Source: Sipunculus nudus (lineage: Eukaryota; Annelida; Sipuncula; Golfingiida; Sipunculidae). From it: a stretch of 64,000 nt of DNA. Every line of letters begins with the position of its first letter. Within the stretch, counting starts at the first letter, position 1. Below, piece by piece: positions 58,770-64,000 of this stretch. The notes beneath the pieces were generated by a model. That model had not been told where the DNA came from. It saw only the letters and a list, made by a program, of their open reading frames with translations, and did no database searches. Position numbers and translations under genes: made by a program. Where the stretch lies: the NCBI GenBank assembly GCA_026874595.1, contig CM049322.1, forward strand, positions 55,986,386-56,050,385. The letters run 5' to 3'.

Positions 58770-59080
58770 TGCGAAATCGATGAAATTTTGATATGAGACA
58801 CCGGTTGCGATGGTTTCATTTTTGGGACTAGTCTTGTAGGTAGCGACCACCATTTGGACAAGAGGGCAAGTGTCGTTAGTATTGATCAGCATGAGAATGT
58901 ACATAGCATAGCAGGGATAACACAGACACCGTAGTATTTAGACAGAGAAAGGCCATTTGTGTAGACAGCCTCATGTACGATTTGATCGCTGGAAACATTG
59001 TGGGAACCCGTCAACCACAAGATCCAGACCTTGAGCTGCATGTTAATGCTGTTACTGCCAGGACTCAGGCTAAGTGATCT
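58770..59080 (+). pseudogene. retroelement aspartic protease remnant
   Basis: The active-site triplet Asp-Thr-Gly lies at 58797-58805 within DTGCDGFIFGTSLVGS. About 170 bases later comes YDLIAGNIVGTRQPQDPD, which matches the C-terminal half seen in gypsy proteases. A VTARTQAK stretch near 59050-59075 leads into the linker. Confidence 0.65.
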
Positions 59081-59299
59081 AAGCAGCTTAAGCCGTTAGA
59101 AGTGTTCTAGGGGGATAGAGTGGAGCAGGTTAGTAGAGACAAGCTAACTGAAATGTAGAGATTGTGTGGGCCAGAAACAGAATAAGGGTCAGAATGTGTC
59201 ATTAATATAAAGTCAAATGTGCTGTATTCAGATCAGTCATGCCCGTCCCAGAAAGTAGTTAGGCAGGTTGTAGTACTCGAACCCCTCCGTTGGAGTGTT

Positions 59300-60000
59300 A
59301 ATGAGATAGCTAATGACTCCATAATGAGTGGTCATATTGGCATGAGGAAATCGCCGATAGAATACGGTCGAATTTCTATTGGCCAGGAATGAGTTTATGA
59401 TGTAGCCAGGTTTTGCGCATCATGTGCCAGATGCCAGAAAACAGCAAATACAGGGTATGTTCCTCGTGCACCATTAGAGAAATGCCCTTCACAGATATTC
59501 CTTCAAACGATGTGCATTTGATCTCATCGGCCCTTAACACTACCTAGTGAACAGGGACATTGGTATAGACTAACGTTGGTGGATTACGGCACACGTTATC
59601 CTAAAGCTGTAGCATTGGAAAATATCCAGGCGGAAACCGTGGCAGAGGCTCGTGTAGATATATATATATATAGTAGACTTGGCTTTCCCTCAAGGTACCC
59701 AGTTTATTACACACTGTATGCAAGAGGTGTCTCGTTTTTTGAGCATCAAGAGGCTAGCCTAAAATCCGTATTACCCCATCTGTAATGGACTTGTAGAGAG
59801 ATTTTATGGTTCTTATGAAAATGCTAAGAAGGTTGTGTGAAGGACATCCGAGACAGTGGCACAGGTATTATACAATGCTCTGTTGTTCACATATCTTGAG
59901 GTGCTACAGGAATCTACCGGTTGCTCACCATTTGATTTATTGTTTGGGCGTGCGATAAGATGACCTATGCAGATTCTGAAAGTGTTGTGGACCTAGGAAG
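59300..60000 (+). pseudogene. integrase remnant upstream of RT
   Basis: The HHCC zinc-binding part is visible as SIMSGHIGM and CASCARCQK (59320-59440). The catalytic core has WYRLTLVDYGTRYPKAVALE (59560-59620), AETVAEARVDI and RLGFPSRYP, with the second Asp region decayed. It integrates element DNA. A short TATATA expansion interrupts the core near 59660. Its position before RT is the diagnostic feature of the element. Confidence 0.75.
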
Positions 60001-60049
60001 TAGAAACACCTAAAACACAAAATAGTTTTTAGCGTGTCTTCGAATTAAG

Positions 60050-60290
60050 TGACAGGTTCGAGAAAACATTAGTTAAGTCAAGGATGAGTTGTCTAAAGCT
60101 CAGATTCGTTACAAAGGTTACTAGGGTAAATAGAGGATCGGGTACTTGTGTTACTTTCTACATCAAGTTGTTGATGCAATGGAAAGGTCCAAAGTTGTGG
60201 AGGGAATTGTTGGTCAACATTTACAAGGTCAAGGTCAATGAGAAGGTTAATATATACCACATTAGTTTGTTGAAAGTGTATGTAGCCTGA
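60050..60290 (+). pseudogene. integrase C-terminal GPY/F-like module
   Basis: The frame contains LMQWKGPKLW and then VNEKVNIYHISLLKVYVA. These correspond to the W-x-GP and YHvNlLK-y parts of the GPY/F module that ends gypsy integrases. It runs straight on to the RT leader, so the INT-RT order is not an artefact of two separate insertions separated by LTRs. Confidence 0.65.
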
Positions 60291-60419
60291 GTACCATCTG
60301 ATTTTAAGCAGACAGTTAAGCAAGCTAACGTGAAACTGAAGCTCTGTTAGAGGTATAATGTACCACATTTGTAGAGCCCACTACATTAGGAACATGAATA
60401 GCTAAAGAATCCGTCAGTG

Positions 60420-61680
60420 ATGTAGTTATATGGGCTGAGATAGGACCAGATCAGAAAGAAGAAGTCAGTCAGGTCATTGAGGAGTACAATGATGTGTTCA
60501 CTGATGTACCTGGTACTGGTATAGTTCAGTTGACGTCTGATGAGCAAGTTAAGTGCAAAACGTACTCTGTATTTTATGCTTTAAGAGATTCTCCAAAAAA
60601 AATAGTTTATAAATGATATATTAAAGATGGGAGTTATCCGTGAGTCAACGTCATGTTACGCGTTACCAGTAGTGGTTGTTCGTTTGCGAGATGGTACAAA
60701 TAGAGTGTACGTTGACTATCCCAAACTGAATAAGATCACAGTAGTGGATCCTGAACTTGTAGCAAGTGTTCCGGATGTATTCAGCAGATTACGTTAGGAT
60801 AGATACTTCACTATTACAATCTTGAATAAAGGGTATTGACAAGTACTAGCAGCCGAGCATGATGTACATAATACAGCTTTTGTCACACCTGATGGATGAG
60901 ATGAGTTTTTAAAGATGCATTTTAGTATGGTTAACTCAGTTGCAACACCTCCTTTTAGAAGGATTTTTAGATGTTAGATGGCATGAATTGTGTAGATAGA
61001 AAAATAGATGACTTGTTGGCGCATACTAAGACGTACGCTCCCGAGGTAGCGGAAATCTTGCGCTTTTAAATAAGCAATAGATTTTCCCGCTACCTGCTTT
61101 GACCGTTAATGATGCATTTAAACACCAGGTGGTGCACATGGGCCTGTCTGCTTAAATAAAACTGCTGATGTGACTATCAGCCAACCAAAAGCAAGTCAAC
61201 AAACACTCGACAGGCATCAGGCTCCGCCCAGAAACCACGTCTGGGGTTATTCTCTCTGGGCTTTTGGTCTGTTCAAAATCTCGCCGGGGCGATCAGCTGT
61301 CACTAAAAACAAAATGAACAACATTGGCTTCGTGTATTCCTAGTTTGGCTGGTAAACCGTTTAGCTTCCAGCACAGGGTCTCATCTGATTGGACCAAATA
61401 CAGTGCTCCCCTCTGGTGTAGAGATTCAGAATACAAGGTCATAACAAAAAGCGCTAACGATATAGGTAGTTGGCCTATGGGTAAAGCGCTGCGTAAAGAG
61501 CGTAACTAAGACGTGGGATGATCATGTTTGTGTACTCAGTGAGCTACTCCGGTTTTAACTGCCAGACCCACCAAGTGTTTGCTAGGAACTACCGGTGAAG
61601 ACTTCTTAGGCCACCAAATAGAAGCTCATTGTGCAAGTTCTCATGACGACAATATATGTTAGACTGATGGAGTAGCAAGA
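60420..61680 (+). pseudogene. gypsy reverse transcriptase remnant with nested insertion
   Basis: The leader EEYNDVFTDVPGTG is at 60480-60522. RT motifs with frame changes include a GYWQ-like block near 60830, AFVTPDGW near 60880, and the catalytic Asp-Asp in KIDDLLAHTKT at about 61001-61033. A 471-bp DNA element interrupts the frame, which resumes as WDDHVCVLSELL at 61514. A RTKKE-IRLFVGLVGY-like block follows near 61690. Confidence 0.7.
61034..61504. mobile_element. 471-bp non-autonomous DNA transposon inside the RT
   Basis: It is bounded by the 9-bp direct repeat ACTAAGACG (61025-61033 and 61505-61513) and has 7-bp inverted ends TACGCTC/GAGCGTA. Removing the element and one repeat restores an uninterrupted RT reading across the site, which fixes the borders exactly. 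The interior is GC-richer than the host and has a 61-codon frame of no recognised family. A 9-bp duplication would suit a MULE-type element, although the inverted ends are short. Confidence 0.85.
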
Positions 61681-61839
61681 CCTAGAACAAAGAAGGAGAT
61701 ACGATTATTCGTTGGCTTGGTTGGATATAAGAGGAAATTACATACCTTACTTTGCCAAAATAGCCACTCCTCTTACTGATTTAACTAGAAAGTGTAAACC
61801 TAAAAGAGTGGAATGAGCCTCAAGAGAGGGCATACTGTA

Positions 61840-62250
61840 CACTGAAGGAGAATATGGCTAGAAAACCTATTATCAGGTAAGCTGATCCTTATAAAACTAT
61901 TTGTAATGCAGATGTAGGAGTTGGTGCTGTTTTATTGCAAGAATATGATTATCAGTTATTTCCTGTGTCATATGCTAGCAGAAAATTCTCACACAGAGAA
62001 CGGAAGTACTCAATTATCGAGAAAGAGTGACTCGCATTTGTTTGGGGCGTAGACATGTGCAAGTTGTATCTCACAGGAACTGAATTTGTTGTACAGACAG
62101 ATCATCAGCCTCTTACTTGGTTAAAGCCAAGTTTAACAGTGACAGAGTAATGAGATGGGCAATGTATCTGCAGAACTACAAGTTCCACATATTATCAATA
62201 TAGGGTACAATCCTTACAAACCTCCTAAGTCGTGTTATGTAAATGCTTCT
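61840..62250 (+). pseudogene. gypsy RNase H remnant
   Basis: The frame shows CNADVGVGAVLLQE (61903-61945), PVSYASRKFSHRERKYS (61963-62010), IIEKE then an in-frame TGA, FVWGVDMCKLYL, and QTDHQPLTWL (62095-62125). RWAMYLQNYKF follows. It removes the RNA strand of the hybrid during replication. It is relatively well preserved. Confidence 0.8.
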
Positions 62251-62279
62251 TAGGCAGATGGTGTAAACAGCAGTTAAAC

Positions 62280-62640
62280 ATGTTACTCTGTATGAATAAG
62301 ACTCTTGATATGGATACAATGACGCTATACTTCTGATGGTATGACGGTCATGTTGTGGATTTGATACATATGTAGTTGCATGATGATGCCATGTGATTTC
62401 ATAATATGTTTAATGGTGATTTAAGATATGATGACAATGTTATATTGTTGTAAATTTTTCTGAACATTGACCATGGCAGAAACCTTGTACTTATGCACAT
62501 ATGTAAGCCATGTAATACTGATATTATGTAATGGGTATGTTATAATCTACCTGGTGATTGCTTTAATAATGTAGACAGTTAACGTTTCTGTTATTGACTG
62601 GAACTTGAAAAATATCTTTCAAAATTTTTTTTAAGGTGGG
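62280..62640. other. non-coding 3' region of the gypsy element
   Basis: Between RNase H and the purine tract; ATG-rich but with no domain and no envelope-like frame. Confidence 0.4.
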
Positions 62641-62645
62641 GCAAG

Positions 62646-63320
62646 TGACACAAATATGTTACCAGGTTAGTGCACGTTAAATGGAAGCCTCGTAGAATAA
62701 TATGATATGGTCAGGGAAACGTAGTTAGTAATATTTTATAATGTGTTTATTTTAATCATCAGTTGTGTAGATTAGTAGATCGGGTTTGTATATGTATAAG
62801 GTACTGGAACTTAGTAGACTACGGTTTGTAAGGATTAGCTGACAGAAGAGGTCTAGATGCTTCTGGGAGGGTTGGCTGGTGATTTCCATGTAGTTAATTC
62901 TTGAACACTCATTCGATTGTAGTCCTGATATTAAATCCGGCTCCAAAACAGCCGGAGTTAGTCTTTGCAAAAAGAGGTTGTGAGATCCAGGTTCGAACCA
63001 GCGGTGTGTTATTTCAAGTACCGCCTTAGGATGATTTTTGTTTCCTAGGTGTGTTGATTTAGCCAAGGGGGGCGTAAGAGGTTTTGTGGACGGTATTTTG
63101 TATTTTTGAAGTTAGAGCCAGTTAACTGCGGGCGAAAGCAAATGACTGTTGAAGGATTGTATAGTGCGATTGGAACCAGTCAACGGCGGTGAAGTCAAAT
63201 ACTGGGACGTGATAAGAATAAACCTGTTCTGTAATACCCTAGACGTCGAGTGATTGTCTTGACTTTTGAAAGTGAAAGTTTCCGGGAAATATATGTCCGC
63301 TGCTTAAGTGGTGTGACACT
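62646..63320 (+). repeat. 3' LTR of the Gmr1-like element
   Basis: After a purine-rich AAGGTGGGGCAAG (62633-62645) comes TGACACAAATATG, a typical TG-starting LTR edge. AATAAA at 63210-63215 would be the LTR poly(A) signal. The right end is probably the GTGTGACA near 63320. The border is approximate because no second LTR is available. The LTR contains a GGTTCGAACC palindrome near 62990. Confidence 0.55.
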
Positions 63321-63516
63321 GAGGTATAGGGAACATTACGCGACTCTGAATCTGGCATTGATTTTCGGGAAAAATCGTAGTTTATACCAAGATACTATAG
63401 ATTGAAAACTTTGGGCATGCATCAGCTCTAAATCGGGCCCAGATAATTCACATTTTTTTAGAATTCTGCATAAACGTTTACATTTTCACACATATAAAGA
63501 CATCTTTACAACATAA

Positions 63517-63529
<13 letters not shown>

Positions 63530-63599
<70 letters not shown>
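63530..63599. repeat. (TA)n microsatellite
   Basis: Long TA run ending exactly where the next repeat starts. Confidence 0.95.
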
Positions 63600-63600
<1 letters not shown>

Positions 63601-64000
63601 TAGCTGATAAACCCGGTATACCGGGCTTATTACCGGAGTTGGGGAGATTCATTAACTGAGATGTGAAATGTTGGCTCATTTTTTTTTTTTTTTAATTCTA
63701 AATGTTAAAAGAAAATACAGGTTTTCAGTGGGAAACTGTTTCCATAAGATATGTATAAACATTTTGGCACGACTGCAGAATAACTCACGCACCTCTCTGA
63801 GGCACAACACTTCTGTGAACAGAAAACGTTTCTATGTCCAGCTACTTGTATCTTAATTTTGCCACTTATTTTTATCTGCCACTCACTTTTAAATTACATG
63901 AATCCTAAACATCATACCGTCCGTCCGTCCGTATACTCATAACCTGGTGGAGACAGCGTGTGAGTGATCCTGCAGTCACTCCAATATTTAAAACATTTAT
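63600..64000. mobile_element. edge of an unidentified dispersed element
   Basis: Begins ACTAGCTGATAAACCCGG directly after the TA run. An 'actagctg..acccgg' edge next to TA repeats is common for certain short retroelements in animal genomes. GTCC units (ccgtccgtccgtccgt) lie at 63918-63933. The element continues beyond the window, and its family is unsure. Confidence 0.35.

Larger units (their letters stand above)
58195..63320 (+). mobile_element. Gmr1-like Ty3/gypsy retrotransposon, degenerate
   Basis: The internal region reads in order: gag zinc knuckle, aspartic protease, integrase, GPY/F-like module, reverse transcriptase, RNase H, then a purine-rich tract and one LTR. Integrase upstream of RT is the reverse of standard gypsy order. 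It is the known arrangement of the Gmr1 group first described from deuterostomes. Stops and shifts occur throughout. The 5' LTR is missing. Confidence 0.75.

Noticed and set aside
62752-63066. 104-codon minus-strand frame and a GGTTCGAACC tRNA-like box
   Set aside because: It lies inside the LTR of the gypsy element, has no domain, and the tRNA-like box is a palindrome without box A or stems.

Overview
The window is nuclear DNA of an animal, probably a marine invertebrate and possibly a mollusc or other lophotrochozoan. It is AT-rich, has long (TA)n microsatellites, spliceosomal GT/AG exon boundaries and AATAAA poly(A) signals. It also holds a mix of animal retroelements: an L1/Tx1-like LINE, Jockey/CR1-like LINEs, a Gmr1-type Ty3/gypsy element, a Penelope-type GIY-YIG endonuclease and tRNA-derived SINEs. 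The species assignment is inference. No conserved housekeeping gene was recognised, and most open frames are remnants of mobile elements or translated microsatellites.

The most gene-like signal is on the minus strand between 37.9 and 52.7 kb. Two diverged tandem copies of one locus each have a short first exon encoding a signal peptide (43549-43609 and 51563-51623). Each exon ends in a phase-1 GTAAGC donor, followed at a distance by a cysteine-rich exon with a CTAG acceptor of matching phase (39313-39506 and 50324-50507). Copy 1 is open throughout and has AATAAA downstream. Copy 2 keeps the downstream cysteine spacing but carries a one-base difference that shifts the frame. A third, glycine-rich terminal exon (38036-38085) lies just outside the duplicated block and also fits exon 1 in phase. 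I do not recognise the peptide family. It looks like a small secreted cysteine-rich peptide, and its function is unknown.

Layout. 1-2 kb: diverged SINE-like copies. 2.9-3.1 kb: a LINE 3' end with a C2H2 finger. 4.4-10.3 kb: segments of a dispersed duplicated block, with a 346-bp MITE and a six-monomer satellite between them. 10.3-12.7 kb: a gypsy RT remnant fused to a GIY-YIG fragment. 13.3-16.9 kb: two GGTTCT hairpin-repeat clusters in inverted orientation, with an hAT-like MITE between them. 17.05-23.5 kb: a full-length but inactivated L1/Tx1-like LINE with an 11-bp target duplication. 26.0-28.3 kb: further copies of the duplicated blocks. 29.0-29.7 kb: a decayed minisatellite. 31.1-34.5 kb: a two-ORF LINE. 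36 kb: a SINE and another duplicated block. 38-52.7 kb: the secreted-peptide locus pair, with different transposon insertions in each copy. 54 kb: a pogo-like MITE. 56-57 kb: a LINE remnant on the minus strand. 58.2-63.3 kb: a Gmr1-like gypsy element ordered gag, protease, integrase, RT, RNase H, interrupted in the RT by a 471-bp DNA transposon with a 9-bp target duplication.

All calls come from reading the sequence by eye. Family names rest on remembered motifs and have not been checked by a search.
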